A stretch of 64,000 nucleotides of DNA from Pseudomonadota bacterium (lineage in GTDB: Bacteria; Pseudomonadota; Gammaproteobacteria; Acidiferrobacterales; Acidiferrobacteraceae): assembly GCA_021816625.1 (NCBI GenBank), contig JAKAXM010000007.1, positions 24,833 through 88,832 of the forward strand, written 5' to 3'. The translations under genes were made by a program, and so were the position numbers. Positions 28,305 through 39,644 of this stretch are shown piece after piece (within the stretch, counting starts at the first letter, position 1; the number at the start of each line of letters is the position of its first letter). The notes beneath the pieces are model-generated. The model saw only the letters and a list, made by a program, of their open reading frames with translations, had not been told where the DNA came from and ran no database searches.

Positions 28305-29231
28305 ATGCAAAAGAGACCGATCCTGTTGGGGATCGTCGGTGATTCGGCGGCCGGAAAGACCACCATTACGAGCGGTATCGCGAAGGTCATTGGAGAAGAG
28401 CGATGCACGGTGATCTGCACGGACGATTACCACAAGTATAACCGCGTGCAACGGGCGGAGAAGGGGCTTACGGCCCTGCACCCCGACTGCAATTACATGG
28501 ACATCATCGAGCAGCACCTGAACCTGCTCAAGGACGGCAAGCCCATCCTAAAGCCCCACTATAACCACTCCACGGGTGACTTCGATCCCCCGTCCTACGT
28601 GGAAGCCAAGGATTTCATCATAGTCGAGGGGCTCCTCGGTTTCTCGACCAAGGCTATGCGGGACGCGTATGATGTCAAACTTTATCTCGCGCCGCCGGAG
28701 GATCTGCGTTTTCGGTGGAAGATGAAGCGCGATACCCAAAAGCGCGGCCATACGGCCGAGGCCGTCATGAAGGAAATGAAGCTGCGCGAGCCGGACTCGG
28801 AGGCCTTTATTCGGCCGCAGCGCAAGTGGGCCGACATGGTCATCTGTTTCTGGCCGCCGTCCACGGACAAGGAAGAGACCGGCAGCCGCCTGAACGCGTC
28901 TTTGGTCCTGCGCCCGACCCTGCCGCACCCGGATCTCTCCGACGTCTTGGAAGAGGGGGGGAGCAACGGCATTCATATGGAGCTAGATCGCGATATGGGC
29001 TTGCCCGTGGATCGCCTCGAGATCGATGGCAATATCTCGGACGAAAAGGCCAAGCGCCTGCAAGATCTGCTCTGGCGGCATATCCCGGGCGAACATCACC
29101 ATCTGCGTAACGATGGGATCGGCGACATCACCGGCACGACGGGCGAGAAACTACGGTCTCATCCGCTGGCCTTGACGCAGTTATTGGTCGCTTATCATTT
29201 GCTGAAGGCAGCGTCCGGTCACTACCAGTAG
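28305..29231 (+). CDS. prk: Phosphoribulokinase, class II-like
   Basis: LLGIVGDSAAGKTTITSGIAKVIGEERCTVICTDDYHKYNRVQRAEKGLTALHPDCNYMDI...PHYNHSTGDFDPP...IIVEGLLGF. Followed by tkt-gap-pgk-pyk-fba. Confidence 0.92.
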   Translation: MQKRPILLGIVGDSAAGKTTITSGIAKVIGEERCTVICTDDYHKYNRVQRAEKGLTALHPDCNYMDIIEQHLNLLKDGKPILKPHYNHSTGDFDPPSYVEAKDFIIVEGLLGFSTKAMRDAYDVKLYLAPPEDLRFRWKMKRDTQKRGHTAEAVMKEMKLREPDSEAFIRPQRKWADMVICFWPPSTDKEETGSRLNASLVLRPTLPHPDLSDVLEEGGSNGIHMELDRDMGLPVDRLEIDGNISDEKAKRLQDLLWRHIPGEHHHLRNDGIGDITGTTGEKLRSHPLALTQLLVAYHLLKAASGHYQ

Positions 29232-29258
29232 ACTTAAAGCCTTTTTTGAGGATCGATC

Positions 29259-31301
29259 ATGTCAGTAAAGCCCGAAAGCCACCCGCGGGGGGCAGGTCAA
29301 GTGGATCCCCGTAGGCGCGAACTCGCCAATGCGGTTCGCGCCTTGAGCATGGATGCGGTGCAGAAGGCCAATTCCGGTCACCCGGGGGCGCCCATGGGCA
29401 TGGCCGACATCGCCGAGGTCCTGTGGAACGACTACCTAAAGCATAACCCGGCGAACCCGAGCTGGCCTGATCGCGACCGCTTCGTGCTGTCGAACGGCCA
29501 TGGCTCGATGCTCCTCTATAGCTTGTTGCATCTGACAGGCTATGCGCTGCCGATCGACGAGCTCAAGCGGTTCCGGCAGATGGGTTCCATGACGCCGGGG
29601 CATCCCGAATACGGGTATACGCCTGGGGTCGAAACGACCACCGGACCCTTGGGGCAGGGGCTCGCCAACGCCGTCGGGATGGCGATCGCCGAACGGGCGC
29701 TGGCCGGCCAGTTCAATAAGCCCGGGCACGATATCGTCGACCACTACACCTATGTATTCATGGGTGATGGCTGCCTGATGGAAGGGATTTCGCACGAGGC
29801 CTGCTCGCTTGCCGGGCACCTGGGCCTTGGCAAGCTCGTCTGTTTCTACGACGACAACGGGATCTCCATCGATGGCGAGGTCCACGGCTGGTTCACAGAC
29901 GATACCCCGCGGCGCTTCGAGGCCTACGGCTGGCATGTCATCCCCCGCGTCGACGGTCATGATGCCCAGGCGGTCAAGGCGGCGATCGAGGCGGCCCGCA
30001 AGGTCACCGATAAGCCCTCTCTCATCTGCTGCCAGACCATCATCGGTTTTGGATCGCCGAACAAGGAAGGCAAGGAAGCGAGCCATGGCGCCGCGCTGGG
30101 CGAGAAGGAAGTAGCCGCGACCCGCGAGCGTTTAGGATGGAAGTACCCGCCCTTCGAGATCCCGGATGCCTTGTATCAGGGCTGGGACGCCAAGCCGCGT
30201 GGTGCCCAGGCCGAACAGGCGTGGAAGCGGCGTTTCGACGCCTATCGGGCCGCTTATCCGGAGCTCGCGGCCGAGTTCGAGCGGCGTATGCAGGGTGAGC
30301 TTCCCAAGGATTTTCTCGCACAGGCCGACGCCTTCATCGCGGAGACCAATGGCAAGGGCGCGAGTATCGCGTCGCGCAACGCCTCGCAAAACACCCTGAA
30401 CGCCTTTGGGCCGAAGCTGCCGGAACTGCTCGGCGGCTCGGCGGATCTGGCTGGATCCAATCTGACGATCTGGTCGGGGTGCCGTGGCGTGTCGGCGGAG
30501 AATCCCGGCGGCAACTACGTGTATTACGGGGTGCGTGAGTTTGGCATGTCGGCCATCATGAACGGCATCGCCTTGCATAAGGGTTTCGTGCCCTACGGCG
30601 CGACCTTCCTGATGTTCTCTGAGTATGCGCGCAATGCCTTGCGCATGGCGGCACTCATGAAACAGCGTGTGCTGTTCGTCTACACCCATGATTCCATCGG
30701 TCTGGGCGAGGATGGACCGACCCACCAGCCGGTCGAGCAACTCGCGACCTTGCGCATGATCCCCAACATGGCGGTGTGGCGCCCGGCCGATGCGGTTGAG
30801 TCGGCGGTGGCCTGGAAAGAGGCCTTGCGGCGCGCCGACGGTCCGAGTTCCTTGATATTTTCCCGGCAGAAGCTCACGCACCAGTCCCGCGCGAGCGCCA
30901 CGATCGCGGCCATAGCGCGCGGCGGCTACGTGCTCGCGGATGCCGATGGCAGCCCGGAGCTCATCCTGATCGCGACCGGGTCCGAGGTCGGGATCGCCAT
31001 GGAGGCCTATAAGAAGCTTTCCGGAATGGGGCGCCGGATTCGGCTGGTGTCCATGCCGAGCACCGAAATCTTCGATGCCCAGGACGCGGCGTATCGTGCA
31101 AGCGTCCTGCCGGCTAGCGTGCGCAAGCGGGTGGCGGTCGAGGCCGGCGTTACGGACTTTTGGCGGAAGTACGTCGGGCTCGATGGCGCTGTCATCGGTA
31201 TCGACCGCTTCGGCGAGTCGGCCCCCGCCGAGGCGCTCTTCGAGCATTTCGGGTTTACCGCCGAGCACGTCGTCGAGACGGTCCTGGCCTTGCTCAAATA
31301 A
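29259..31301 (+). CDS. tkt: Transketolase
   Basis: [24 protein letters not shown]...[21 protein letters not shown]...[20 protein letters not shown]. Confidence 0.97.
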   Translation: MSVKPESHPRGAGQVDPRRRELANAVRALSMDAVQKANSGHPGAPMGMADIAEVLWNDYLKHNPANPSWPDRDRFVLSNGHGSMLLYSLLHLTGYALPIDELKRFRQMGSMTPGHPEYGYTPGVETTTGPLGQGLANAVGMAIAERALAGQFNKPGHDIVDHYTYVFMGDGCLMEGISHEACSLAGHLGLGKLVCFYDDNGISIDGEVHGWFTDDTPRRFEAYGWHVIPRVDGHDAQAVKAAIEAARKVTDKPSLICCQTIIGFGSPNKEGKEASHGAALGEKEVAATRERLGWKYPPFEIPDALYQGWDAKPRGAQAEQAWKRRFDAYRAAYPELAAEFERRMQGELPKDFLAQADAFIAETNGKGASIASRNASQNTLNAFGPKLPELLGGSADLAGSNLTIWSGCRGVSAENPGGNYVYYGVREFGMSAIMNGIALHKGFVPYGATFLMFSEYARNALRMAALMKQRVLFVYTHDSIGLGEDGPTHQPVEQLATLRMIPNMAVWRPADAVESAVAWKEALRRADGPSSLIFSRQKLTHQSRASATIAAIARGGYVLADADGSPELILIATGSEVGIAMEAYKKLSGMGRRIRLVSMPSTEIFDAQDAAYRASVLPASVRKRVAVEAGVTDFWRKYVGLDGAVIGIDRFGESAPAEALFEHFGFTAEHVVETVLALLK

Positions 31302-31380
31302 TTCAACGGGGTGGGCACGCAAGATTCCTAGGAGAAGCCCGCCCCATTTCCGGATACTCAATTGAATGGGAGATGGTGGT

Positions 31381-32394
31381 ATGGCAATCAGAGTCGCGAT
31401 CAACGGCTATGGGCGCATCGGCCGCAACGTCTTGCGGGCCCTGTATGAATCCGGGCGCAATAAGGAGATCGAGATCGTCGCGATCAACGATCTTGGCAGC
31501 GCCGAGACCAACGCGCACCTGACCCAGTACGATACCGTTCACGGCCGCTTCAAGGGCCAGGTGTCGGTCGACGGGGACTATATGATCGTCAACGGCGACA
31601 AGATTCGCGTCGTGTCGAACCGCGATCCGGCGCAGTTGCCGTGGAAAGACCTGAACATAGATGTCGTGCATGAGTGCACGGGCTTTTTTACGACCAAGGA
31701 AAAGGCCTCGGCTCACCTCAAGGCGGGCGCCAAGAAGGTGATCATTTCGGCGCCGGGCGGCAAGGATGTCGACGCGACCGTCGTCTATGGGGTCAATCAC
31801 GGCGTACTGAAGGCGACGGACACGGTCATATCGAACGCCTCGTGCACGACCAATTGCCTGGCGCCGCTCGTAAAGCCCCTGCATGAGAAGATCGGGATCA
31901 AGCACGGTCTTATGACCACCGTGCACTCCTACACGAACGACCAGGTGCTGACCGACGTATACCATAGCGACCTGCGCCGGGCGCGCTCGGCGACCCAGTC
32001 CATGATCCCGACCAAGACTGGGGCGGCGGCGGCCGTGGGCCTCGTATTGCCCGACCTGAACGGGAAGCTCGATGGGTTTGCGGTGCGCGTGCCCACCATC
32101 AATGTTTCGCTCGTCGACCTGACCTTCACCGCCGCCCGTGCGACCACCAAAGACGAGGTGCATGCCATCATGAAGGCGGCCTCCGAAGGCGAGTTGAAGG
32201 GCATCCTGAATTACAACGACAAGCCTCTGGTGTCGATGGACTTCAACCACGATCCGGCCTCGTCTACGTATGAATCGAGTCTGACCAAGGTCATGGAAGG
32301 CCATCTCGTCAAGGTGCTGGCTTGGTACGACAACGAGTGGGGCTTCTCGAACCGTATGCTGGATACCACCGTAGCTCTCATGAAGGCGCGCTAG
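31381..32394 (+). CDS. gap: Glyceraldehyde-3-phosphate dehydrogenase, type I
   Basis: [21 protein letters not shown]...[18 protein letters not shown]...[14 protein letters not shown]. Confidence 0.97.
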   Translation: MAIRVAINGYGRIGRNVLRALYESGRNKEIEIVAINDLGSAETNAHLTQYDTVHGRFKGQVSVDGDYMIVNGDKIRVVSNRDPAQLPWKDLNIDVVHECTGFFTTKEKASAHLKAGAKKVIISAPGGKDVDATVVYGVNHGVLKATDTVISNASCTTNCLAPLVKPLHEKIGIKHGLMTTVHSYTNDQVLTDVYHSDLRRARSATQSMIPTKTGAAAAVGLVLPDLNGKLDGFAVRVPTINVSLVDLTFTAARATTKDEVHAIMKAASEGELKGILNYNDKPLVSMDFNHDPASSTYESSLTKVMEGHLVKVLAWYDNEWGFSNRMLDTTVALMKAR

Positions 32395-32409
32395 CGGCGA
32401 GGAGGTCTT

Positions 32410-33594
32410 ATGGCGATTCGCAAGATGGCGGATCTCGACCTGGCCGGTAAGCGGGTCTTGATCCGTGAGGATTTGAATGTCCCCTTGAAGGACGGGCGCG
32501 TCGCGGACGATACCCGGATCCGGGCCAGTCTACCGACCATCCAGCTCGCCGCCGCCAAAGGCGGCCAGGTGATGCTGATGTCGCATCTGGGCCGTCCCGA
32601 GGAAGGGATACCGGACGAGAAGTACTCGCTCGCGCCGGTTGCCGACCATCTGGGTCGGCTGCTGGGCAAGCCCGTGCGGCTAGTTGCGCATTGGCTGGAG
32701 GGGATCCCGGAACTGAAGGATGGGGACGTGGTGCTGTGTGAGAACGTCCGTTTCAACAAGGGCGAAAAGAAGAACAACGACGATCTTGCCCGCAAGATGG
32801 CGGCGCTTTGCGACATCTATGTGATGGATGCCTTTGGCACCGCGCATCGCGCCCAGGCCTCGACCCACGGGGTGGCGAAGTATGCGCCCATCGCCTGCGC
32901 AGGTCCCTTGCTCGCAGCCGAACTCGAGGCCTTGGGACGGGCGCTGCATAATCCCAAGCGTCCCCTGGTCGCCATCGTGGGCGGCTCCAAGGTCTCGACT
33001 AAGCTCGTGGTCCTAGAGAGTCTGGCCAAGCGGGTGGACCAGCTCATCGTAGGGGGCGGCATCGCCAATACCTTTATGGCGGCAGCGGGCCATCCGATCG
33101 GCAAATCGCTTTCGGAACCGGACCTTATCGATACGGCCAAGCGGCTCATGCAGGACATGAGCGCGCGCGGGGCGTCGATCCCGGTGCCCGTGGATGCGGT
33201 TTGCGCCAAGGCCTTTGCCGCCGATGCCCAGGCGGTCTTGAAGGATGCCCAGGACGTGGCGCCTGATGACATGATTTTTGATATCGGGCCAAAGACCATG
33301 CGCCTTTTTGCCGATGTCTTGAAGAATGCAGGGACCATTGTCTGGAACGGTCCCGTCGGGGTCTTTGAGTTTGACCAGTTTGGCGAAGGGACTAAGGCCT
33401 TGGCTGGGGCGATCGCACAGAGCTCTGCGTTTTCGATTGCCGGTGGCGGTGATACCCTGGCGGCGGTCGCGAAGTATGGCGTGGGCGATAAGATTGGATA
33501 CATATCCACGGGTGGCGGTGCCTTCCTTGAGTTTCTCGAGGGCAAGGTGTTGCCGGCCGTCGCGATCCTCGAGGAGCGCGGCGCAGGTTCGTGA
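32410..33594 (+). CDS. pgk: Phosphoglycerate kinase
   Basis: [31 protein letters not shown]...LMSHLGRP...[11 protein letters not shown]...GGGDTLAAV. Confidence 0.97.
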   Translation: MAIRKMADLDLAGKRVLIREDLNVPLKDGRVADDTRIRASLPTIQLAAAKGGQVMLMSHLGRPEEGIPDEKYSLAPVADHLGRLLGKPVRLVAHWLEGIPELKDGDVVLCENVRFNKGEKKNNDDLARKMAALCDIYVMDAFGTAHRAQASTHGVAKYAPIACAGPLLAAELEALGRALHNPKRPLVAIVGGSKVSTKLVVLESLAKRVDQLIVGGGIANTFMAAAGHPIGKSLSEPDLIDTAKRLMQDMSARGASIPVPVDAVCAKAFAADAQAVLKDAQDVAPDDMIFDIGPKTMRLFADVLKNAGTIVWNGPVGVFEFDQFGEGTKALAGAIAQSSAFSIAGGGDTLAAVAKYGVGDKIGYISTGGGAFLEFLEGKVLPAVAILEERGAGS

Positions 33595-33614
33595 GGGTTT
33601 TGGTAGGGCATATA

Positions 33615-33633
33615 GCCCCCGGGAGCCGGGGGC
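33615..33633. other. GC-rich perfect hairpin between pgk and pyk
   Basis: GCCCCCGG-GAG-CCGGGGGC, no T tract. Confidence 0.6.
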
Positions 33634-33652
33634 GCGCAATCTTGAGGACAGT

Positions 33653-33703
33653 ATGAGTCAGTGTTATGGGGTGTCGGTGCGTCGTACCCCCGGCGCCGTT
33701 TGA
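33653..33703 (+). CDS. Candidate 16-aa leader ORF in the same frame as pyk, ended by TGA
   Basis: ATG preceded by GAGGA; MSQCYGVSVRRTPGAV* then TCT and the pyk ATG. Confidence 0.3.
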   Translation: MSQCYGVSVRRTPGAV

Positions 33704-33706
33704 TCT

Positions 33707-35149
33707 ATGCAGCGTAGAACGAAGATCGTGGCAACCCTTGGGCCGGCGACGGATGACCCCAAGGTTCTCGACAAACTCATTGAGGCGGGCGTAGATGTCG
33801 TGCGCCTCAACTTTTCCCATGATCTCCCCGAGGTCCACAAGCGGCGCGCGGAATTGGTGCGTGACCGGGCGCAGGCCCATGGGCGCCAGATCGGCGTTAT
33901 CGCCGACATGCAGGGCCCCAAAATCCGTATCGGTCGTTTCAAGAATAAACGCGTGCGGCTCGAGGAAGGACAGCGTTTCGTGATCGACGCCGACCTCCCC
34001 TTGAATGCCGGCGACGAGACGCGCGTGGGACTCACCTACAAGGCCTTGCCGCGCGATGTTGCGCGCGGCGCCACGTTATTGCTCGATGACGGCCGTATCG
34101 TCCTTTGGGTCGACGAGGTGAGCGGCAGCGAGGTGATATGTCGGGTGGTGGTGGGTGGCGACCTGTCCGATAACAAGGGTGTGAATCGGCAGGGCGGGGG
34201 CTTGTCCGCCGATGCCTTGACCGACAAGGACCGCGAGGACATCAAGTGGGCGGCCCAGATCCAGGCCGACTATGTGGCGATCTCGTTTCCCCGCAATGCC
34301 AAGGATATCGAGGAGGCGCGCAGCCTCTTACGCGCCGCCGGGGGTACGGGCGGCATAGTCGCGAAGATCGAGCGTGCCGAGGCGGTCGAGGCGATCGAGG
34401 AGATCATCCGGGTCTCGGACGCGGTCATGCTGGCGCGCGGCGATCTCGGCGTCGAGATCGGTGATGCGGCCTTGCCGCCCGTTCAGAAGCGCGTGATCCG
34501 CTTGGCGCGCAAGATGAACCGGGTGGTGATCACCGCCACGCAGATGATGGAGTCGATGATCGAGAACGCGATCCCGACGCGGGCCGAGGTCTCGGATGTT
34601 GCCAATGCTGTGCTCGATGGCACGGATGCGGTAATGCTCTCTGCCGAGACCGCGACCGGCAAGCATCCGGTTGCGGCCGTCGCCGCCATGGATCGCGTCT
34701 GCCGCGAGGCCGAGAAGGAAGACGAGGCAGTGTTTTCCATGCACCGCATGTCCAACCATTTCGAGCGGGTCGATGAGGCCATCGCGATGGCCGTTATGTA
34801 CAGCGCCAACCATCTCCCGGTGCGGGCCATCGCCTCATTGACGGAGTCGGGGGCCACCCCCTTGTGGATGTCTCGGATCAGCTCGGCGGTGCCGATCTAC
34901 GCCTTGACGCCGCATGTGGAAACCCGTAGAAAGGTCACTCTCTACCGTGGTGTTTATCCGGTAGGATTTTCGCTTACCTCCGCCGATCCCGCGCGTATCA
35001 TGACCGAAGCGATCGACGAGCTACGGAGACGCGGCGCCGTCCGTGACGGGGACCTCGTGATTCTGAGTATCGGGGAACCGCTCGCCAAACCAGGCGGCAC
35101 GAACACGATGAAGATCGTTCGTGCGGGCGATTTTGCCGCCGTCGATTAA
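33707..35149 (+). CDS. pyk: Pyruvate kinase
   Basis: [38 protein letters not shown]...[12 protein letters not shown]...[12 protein letters not shown]. Confidence 0.97.
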   Translation: MQRRTKIVATLGPATDDPKVLDKLIEAGVDVVRLNFSHDLPEVHKRRAELVRDRAQAHGRQIGVIADMQGPKIRIGRFKNKRVRLEEGQRFVIDADLPLNAGDETRVGLTYKALPRDVARGATLLLDDGRIVLWVDEVSGSEVICRVVVGGDLSDNKGVNRQGGGLSADALTDKDREDIKWAAQIQADYVAISFPRNAKDIEEARSLLRAAGGTGGIVAKIERAEAVEAIEEIIRVSDAVMLARGDLGVEIGDAALPPVQKRVIRLARKMNRVVITATQMMESMIENAIPTRAEVSDVANAVLDGTDAVMLSAETATGKHPVAAVAAMDRVCREAEKEDEAVFSMHRMSNHFERVDEAIAMAVMYSANHLPVRAIASLTESGATPLWMSRISSAVPIYALTPHVETRRKVTLYRGVYPVGFSLTSADPARIMTEAIDELRRRGAVRDGDLVILSIGEPLAKPGGTNTMKIVRAGDFAAVD

Positions 35150-35187
35150 ATTCGTTACTTTCATTTAGGAAGTTTAAGGAGAACACA

Positions 35188-36252
35188 ATGCCCTTGGTAT
35201 CTCTGCGCCAACTCTTAGACCACGCGGCGGAGCACGGTTACGGCGTCCCCGCGTTCAACGTGAACAATATGGAGCAGATCCAGTCGATCATGCAGGCCGC
35301 CCACGAGGTGGACAGCCCGGTGATCGTCCAGGCCTCGGCGGGTGCGCGCAGTTATGCGGGCGAGCCTTTCCTGCGCCATCTGATCCTGGCGGCCATCGAG
35401 CAGTATCCGCATATCCCGATCGTCATGCACCAGGACCACGGGGCAAGCCCGGCCGTATGCCAGCGGTCGATCCGTTCCGGTTTCAGCTCGGTGATGATGG
35501 ACGGCTCCCTCAAGGAAGACATGAAGACACCGTCTTCGTACGAGTATAACGTCGAAGTCACGAGCCGCGTCGTCGAGATGGCGCATGCCGTAGGTGTCTC
35601 GGTCGAAGGTGAACTCGGGTGCCTTGGCTCCCTCGAATCGGGCATGGCTGGCGAAGAGGACGGGTCGGGCGCGGAAGGCAAGCTTTCCCATGATCAGCTG
35701 CTCACAGACCCGGAGCAGGCCGCGGATTTCGTCAAGAAGACCAAGGTTGATGCGCTCGCCATCGCCATCGGCACGAGTCACGGCGCTTACAAGTTCTCGC
35801 GGCCCCCGACCGGCGACATCCTGGCCATCGAGCGCATCAAGGAGATTCACCGGCGCATTCCCGACACGCATCTCGTCATGCATGGCTCGTCGTCCGTGCC
35901 CCAGGAGTGGCTGAAGATCATCCACGAATTTGGCGGCGATATCGGCGAGACCTATGGCGTCCCTGTAAAGGAGATCCAGGAAGGGATAAAGAACGGGGTC
36001 CGTAAGGTGAATATCGATACGGATCTGCGGCTTGCGATCACGGGCGCGATTCGCCGCAACCTCGCAAAGAACCCCAAGAACTTCGATCCGCGCAAATTCA
36101 TGAAGGACTCGGTGCAGGCAGGTAAGGATATCTGCAAGGCCCGCTACGAGGCCTTCGGATCGGCCGGCCAGGCCTCGAAGCTGCGGGTCTTGGATCTCGA
36201 GGAGATGACCAAGCGCTACACTAAAGGCGAGTTGAACCCGCGGATCAATTAA
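35188..36252 (+). CDS. fba: Fructose-bisphosphate aldolase class II, Calvin-cycle type
   Basis: [40 protein letters not shown]...[12 protein letters not shown]...VMMDGSL...[10 protein letters not shown]. Confidence 0.96.
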   Translation: MPLVSLRQLLDHAAEHGYGVPAFNVNNMEQIQSIMQAAHEVDSPVIVQASAGARSYAGEPFLRHLILAAIEQYPHIPIVMHQDHGASPAVCQRSIRSGFSSVMMDGSLKEDMKTPSSYEYNVEVTSRVVEMAHAVGVSVEGELGCLGSLESGMAGEEDGSGAEGKLSHDQLLTDPEQAADFVKKTKVDALAIAIGTSHGAYKFSRPPTGDILAIERIKEIHRRIPDTHLVMHGSSSVPQEWLKIIHEFGGDIGETYGVPVKEIQEGIKNGVRKVNIDTDLRLAITGAIRRNLAKNPKNFDPRKFMKDSVQAGKDICKARYEAFGSAGQASKLRVLDLEEMTKRYTKGELNPRIN

Positions 36253-36291
36253 CTAACGCCAAGAGGCGGTGCCGGTATTGTTCGGTCCGGC

Positions 36292-36325
36292 AAACCCCGT
36301 GGACATCCCTCCACGGGGTTTTTCG
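36292..36325 (+). terminator. Intrinsic terminator after fba
   Basis: AAACCCCGTGG-acatccct-CCACGGGGTTTTT. Confidence 0.85.
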
Positions 36326-36342
36326 TCTCGCGGCAAGAGGAA

Positions 36343-36373
36343 CCAGGGCCGCCCGCATCCCGGGCGGCCCTGG
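36343..36373. other. Perfect 13-bp stem / 5-nt loop hairpin without T tract
   Basis: CCAGGGCCGCCCG-catcc-CGGGCGGCCCTGG. Confidence 0.7.
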
Positions 36374-36435
36374 TGTCCCTGTCGTTCCCGCGACCTTCGT
36401 GGCATACTCTCCGCAGCTGGTCAGTGGGGTATTGT

Positions 36436-36858
36436 ATGGCTTTCGATCCCCGAGCCCATGTTCCAATTCGCACTATGTCGCGGACCATCGACGCGGCCTG
36501 TTACAACCGCGTTTGTCTGGCCGTGGCGCGACTGGGCGAACCGCTCGAGGTCGAGATTGCCTCTTTGCGCCTGACGGTCCACGTGGAGCGCCGCTTGTGG
36601 GTGGCGCGCTCGCTCATCAACGCGATCCCGTTGATGGCATGGCTCGACTTCGATGTCGCGCGCAGCGCCCTCCACGAACCCGTGTCCTGTCGGGTCCATC
36701 TCTATCACTTTCATGCGGGCCTGCTCATGGGGCATACCCCGCAGTTGCTCGCAGGCGTGCTCGAGGACCGGCTGAGTCGCCGGCAGCGGGTACCCACAGG
36801 GATGGCGCGCGTGACCGCGCTTACCCGCCGTCCCCTCACGGGGCCACGGTCGCCGTGA
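36436..36858 (+). CDS. Hypothetical protein
   Basis: MAFDPRAHVPIRTMSRTIDAACYNRVCLAVARLGEPLEVEIASLRLTVHVERRLWVARSLINAIPLMAWLDFDVARSAL...; fills the gap between fba and the DUF302 gene. Confidence 0.6.
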   Translation: MAFDPRAHVPIRTMSRTIDAACYNRVCLAVARLGEPLEVEIASLRLTVHVERRLWVARSLINAIPLMAWLDFDVARSALHEPVSCRVHLYHFHAGLLMGHTPQLLAGVLEDRLSRRQRVPTGMARVTALTRRPLTGPRSP

Positions 36859-36901
36859 GGCCTGGCAGTGTTCCTAAAAATCCGGGATAGGAGATCGCAT
36901 C

Positions 36902-37312
36902 ATGATTGAAGAAGGGCAGGTCGCGTATGGTTTCGATATCGAGGTCCCCGGGACCTTTGATGCCGTTCGGGCGCAGGTCGTGGAGGCCTTGAAGACTCAG
37001 GGCTTTGGCGTCCTTACCGAGATCGACGTGAGCGCGACCATGAAGGCCAAGCTTGGCAAGGATATGCCGCGCTACAACATCCTGGGGGCCTGCAACCCGA
37101 CCCTCGCCCATCAGGCGATCTCCGCCGAGCCCGACATCGGTCTCCTATTGCCCTGTAATGTCGTGGTGAGCGAGCAGGCGGGCGGGGCGATCAAAGTCGC
37201 GTTCATGGATCCCGTCTCGGTATTGGCCCTGGTCGCCAATGCCCGGGTCACGGAACTCGGTTGGCAAGTACGGGCAAAGCTCGAGGCGGTACGCGACGCC
37301 CTCAAGGCCTAA
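36902..37312 (+). CDS. DUF302 family protein
   Basis: YGFDIEVPGTFDAVRAQVVEALKTQGFGVLTEIDVSATMKAKLGKDMPRYNILGACNPTLAHQAISAEPDIGLLLPCNVVV. Confidence 0.93.
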   Translation: MIEEGQVAYGFDIEVPGTFDAVRAQVVEALKTQGFGVLTEIDVSATMKAKLGKDMPRYNILGACNPTLAHQAISAEPDIGLLLPCNVVVSEQAGGAIKVAFMDPVSVLALVANARVTELGWQVRAKLEAVRDALKA

Positions 37313-37317
37313 AGACG

Positions 37318-37343
37318 GGGGTCGCCACCGGCGTGGCGACCCC
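37318..37343. terminator. Hairpin between convergent genes, possible bidirectional terminator
   Basis: GGGGTCGCCAC-cggc-GTGGCGACCCC; no T tract. Confidence 0.45.
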
Positions 37344-37360
37344 ATCCCGTCGTTCCGGAC

Positions 37361-37693
37361 TCATGGTTTGCGTCCGCCCCGGCAGTTTTTGAATTCCGTC
37401 CGCGTCACGCGTCCGTCGCGCAAGGTGTCGCAGCGCTCAAAATGACGATACAGGGTCGGATCCGTGCGGCGAACCTCGGCCCGCGTGATATAGGGACGGC
37501 CCTGTGATAGGGCGTTGAATCGGGCGCCGCTCGCGCCGCCTGCGGCGTTCATCCCGGCCGCTCCTGTCGCTGCCCGCGTCGCGGGGCCGTGCACGGGCGT
37601 GGTGTCCGCGGACCCATGGTCCTTACCGGATTGCGCTAGTACGAGTCCCGGCGCACACAGGAGCGCTGTAATAAATAGGATCGCAGGCTTCAT
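37361..37693 (-). CDS. Small secreted protein with degenerate EF-hand-like motif
   Basis: Signal peptide MKPAILFITALLCAPGLVLAQ; C-terminal FERCDTLRDGRVTRTEFKNCRG. Confidence 0.7.
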   Translation of the reverse strand: MKPAILFITALLCAPGLVLAQSGKDHGSADTTPVHGPATRAATGAAGMNAAGGASGARFNALSQGRPYITRAEVRRTDPTLYRHFERCDTLRDGRVTRTEFKNCRGGRKP

Positions 37694-37780
37694 CGGTCTC
37701 CGGCCGCGTGATCGCTCAGGGCGCAAGATCCACCCCCTCTGGCGTATACGCTAGGCGATCAGGCGCCTGCCGCCTTCGGC

Positions 37781-39106
37781 TCAAGGTCGGACGGGATGTG
37801 CGTCCAGATCATGCACCCGCGCCCCGACGATCTCGCAGTCGACGAAGTCTCCGGGTCGGGCCGGGCCCGCGATATGGATGACCCCGTCGATATCCGGTGC
37901 CTCGGCGTAGCTGCGGCCGATGGCCCCCTCGGTCGTGCGCGCATCGACCAGGATCCGGCAGCGTTCACCTATGCGTTTGCGGAGCCGGGCGGCGCTGACC
38001 TGCGCCTGTACCTCCATGAGCCTCTGGAGACGTTCTTCCTTTAGGGTCTCCGGGACTGGATGGGGGAGGGCGTTGGCCGCCGCTCCCTCGACCGGCGAGT
38101 AGGGGAAGGCGCCCAGGCGGTCGATTCCGGCCTCCTGCACGAATTCCAGCAGGGTTTCGAACTCGGCCTCGGTTTCCCCTGGATAGCCCACGATAAAGGT
38201 ACTGCGCAGCACGAGTTCGGGACGGGCCGCGCGCCAGGTCTTGACGCAGGCCATGGGGTGGGCCCGGCCCGCCGGTCGGCGCATGGCGGTCAGTACTCGC
38301 GGGTGTGCATGTTGAAAGGGCACATCAAGGTAGGGGAGTACGCCCTCGGCGTCGAGCAGCGGCAGCACGTCCTCCACGGATTTATACGGGTACACATAGT
38401 GCAAGCGCACCCACACGCCCAGGCGCGCCAGTTCACGCACGAGGCTTACGAAGGACATCTTCGCGGGGCGGCCGCCCACGAACGCGGTCTTGTGTTTTTG
38501 ATCGACGCCGTAGGCGCTCGTATCCTGCGACACCACCAGCAACTCGCGAACCCCGGCGGCGACCAGCCGCTCCGCCTCCGCCATGATGTCGCCGATCGGG
38601 CGACTCACGAGCCCTCCTCGCAGCGCCGGGATGATGCAAAACCGGCAGCTATGGTTACAGCCTTCGGATATCTTGAGGTAGGCATAATGCCGGGGCGTGA
38701 GCTTGATGCCCTGGGGCGGCACGAGATCGACGAACGGGTCATGCGGCTTGGGCAGGTGCCGGTGTAGGGCCGTCATGACCGCGGCCTCGTCGTGGGGGCC
38801 GGTCACGGCGAGCACCTGCGGGTAGCGCGCCCGGATCAGGTCGGCCTTGGCCCCCAGGCAGCCTGTTACGATCACGCGCCCGTTGGCACTCACCGCCTCT
38901 CCGATCGCGTCTAGCGACTCCTCTACGGCCGAGTCTATGAAGCCGCAGGTGTTGACGATGACGACATCGGCTTCATCATAGGCCGGTGCGGTCTCGTAGC
39001 CTTCCGTACGCAGTTGCGTAAGGATCCGTTCCGAATCTACGAGAGCCTTGGGACAGCCGAGACTGACAAAGCCGACCTTGGGCGCCGGAGCGGGACGAGG
39101 GGCCAC
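37781..39106 (-). CDS. rimO: Ribosomal protein S12 methylthiotransferase RimO
   Basis: [23 protein letters not shown]...[20 protein letters not shown]...[25 protein letters not shown] domain. Confidence 0.96.
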   Translation of the reverse strand: MAPRPAPAPKVGFVSLGCPKALVDSERILTQLRTEGYETAPAYDEADVVIVNTCGFIDSAVEESLDAIGEAVSANGRVIVTGCLGAKADLIRARYPQVLAVTGPHDEAAVMTALHRHLPKPHDPFVDLVPPQGIKLTPRHYAYLKISEGCNHSCRFCIIPALRGGLVSRPIGDIMAEAERLVAAGVRELLVVSQDTSAYGVDQKHKTAFVGGRPAKMSFVSLVRELARLGVWVRLHYVYPYKSVEDVLPLLDAEGVLPYLDVPFQHAHPRVLTAMRRPAGRAHPMACVKTWRAARPELVLRSTFIVGYPGETEAEFETLLEFVQEAGIDRLGAFPYSPVEGAAANALPHPVPETLKEERLQRLMEVQAQVSAARLRKRIGERCRILVDARTTEGAIGRSYAEAPDIDGVIHIAGPARPGDFVDCEIVGARVHDLDAHPVRP

Positions 39107-39114
39107 GAGCCGAC

Positions 39115-39570
39115 TCAGTTCGCGCCCATGAGGGCTACGAATATGGTTATGAGCCCCAGGACCATGTTGACCGCCACCAATTGCCGGATTTGCCCCAGGG
39201 CGTGACCCGCCTTCACGAAATCCCCGCTCTCGACACCGCGCCGCAGTCGTTTATAGGGGGCAAAGAAGATATGGAGGTACATGAGCATCATGATGATGCC
39301 GAGCCCCTGCATGATGTTGACGGACGGCGGCAGCCCGGCAAAGCCCCCGAAGCGCGCTAGCACGAGATAATAGCCGGTGGCGGGTAGGATGATGACCGCG
39401 GCCCAGACCCAGGGAAAGAAGCGTCCAAAGGTACGCGACCACAGGGCGAGGCGCTGCGGGGCCTCCAGCGGCTGAGCTGCCGGACGCAGGACCAGATAGG
39501 CAAAGAACATGCCCCCGACCCAGATGACGGCCAGGAGTCCGTGGAGCGCTACGACAAACGAAGACGGCAT
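39115..39570 (-). CDS. CopD-like integral membrane protein
   Basis: [32 protein letters not shown]...; four predicted TM segments. Confidence 0.75.
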   Translation of the reverse strand: MPSSFVVALHGLLAVIWVGGMFFAYLVLRPAAQPLEAPQRLALWSRTFGRFFPWVWAAVIILPATGYYLVLARFGGFAGLPPSVNIMQGLGIIMMLMYLHIFFAPYKRLRRGVESGDFVKAGHALGQIRQLVAVNMVLGLITIFVALMGAN

Positions 39571-39644
39571 GAGGCGTTGTTCCCGGTTAAACCCCCGCAC
39601 TCATACGCAACTGCTGGGCGTCTGTCAATCGCTACGCCCCCCGA

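Noticed and set aside
30132-31403. 423-aa minus-strand ORF opposite tkt
   Set aside because: Mirror of transketolase coding with no family resemblance; typical GC-rich antisense ORF.
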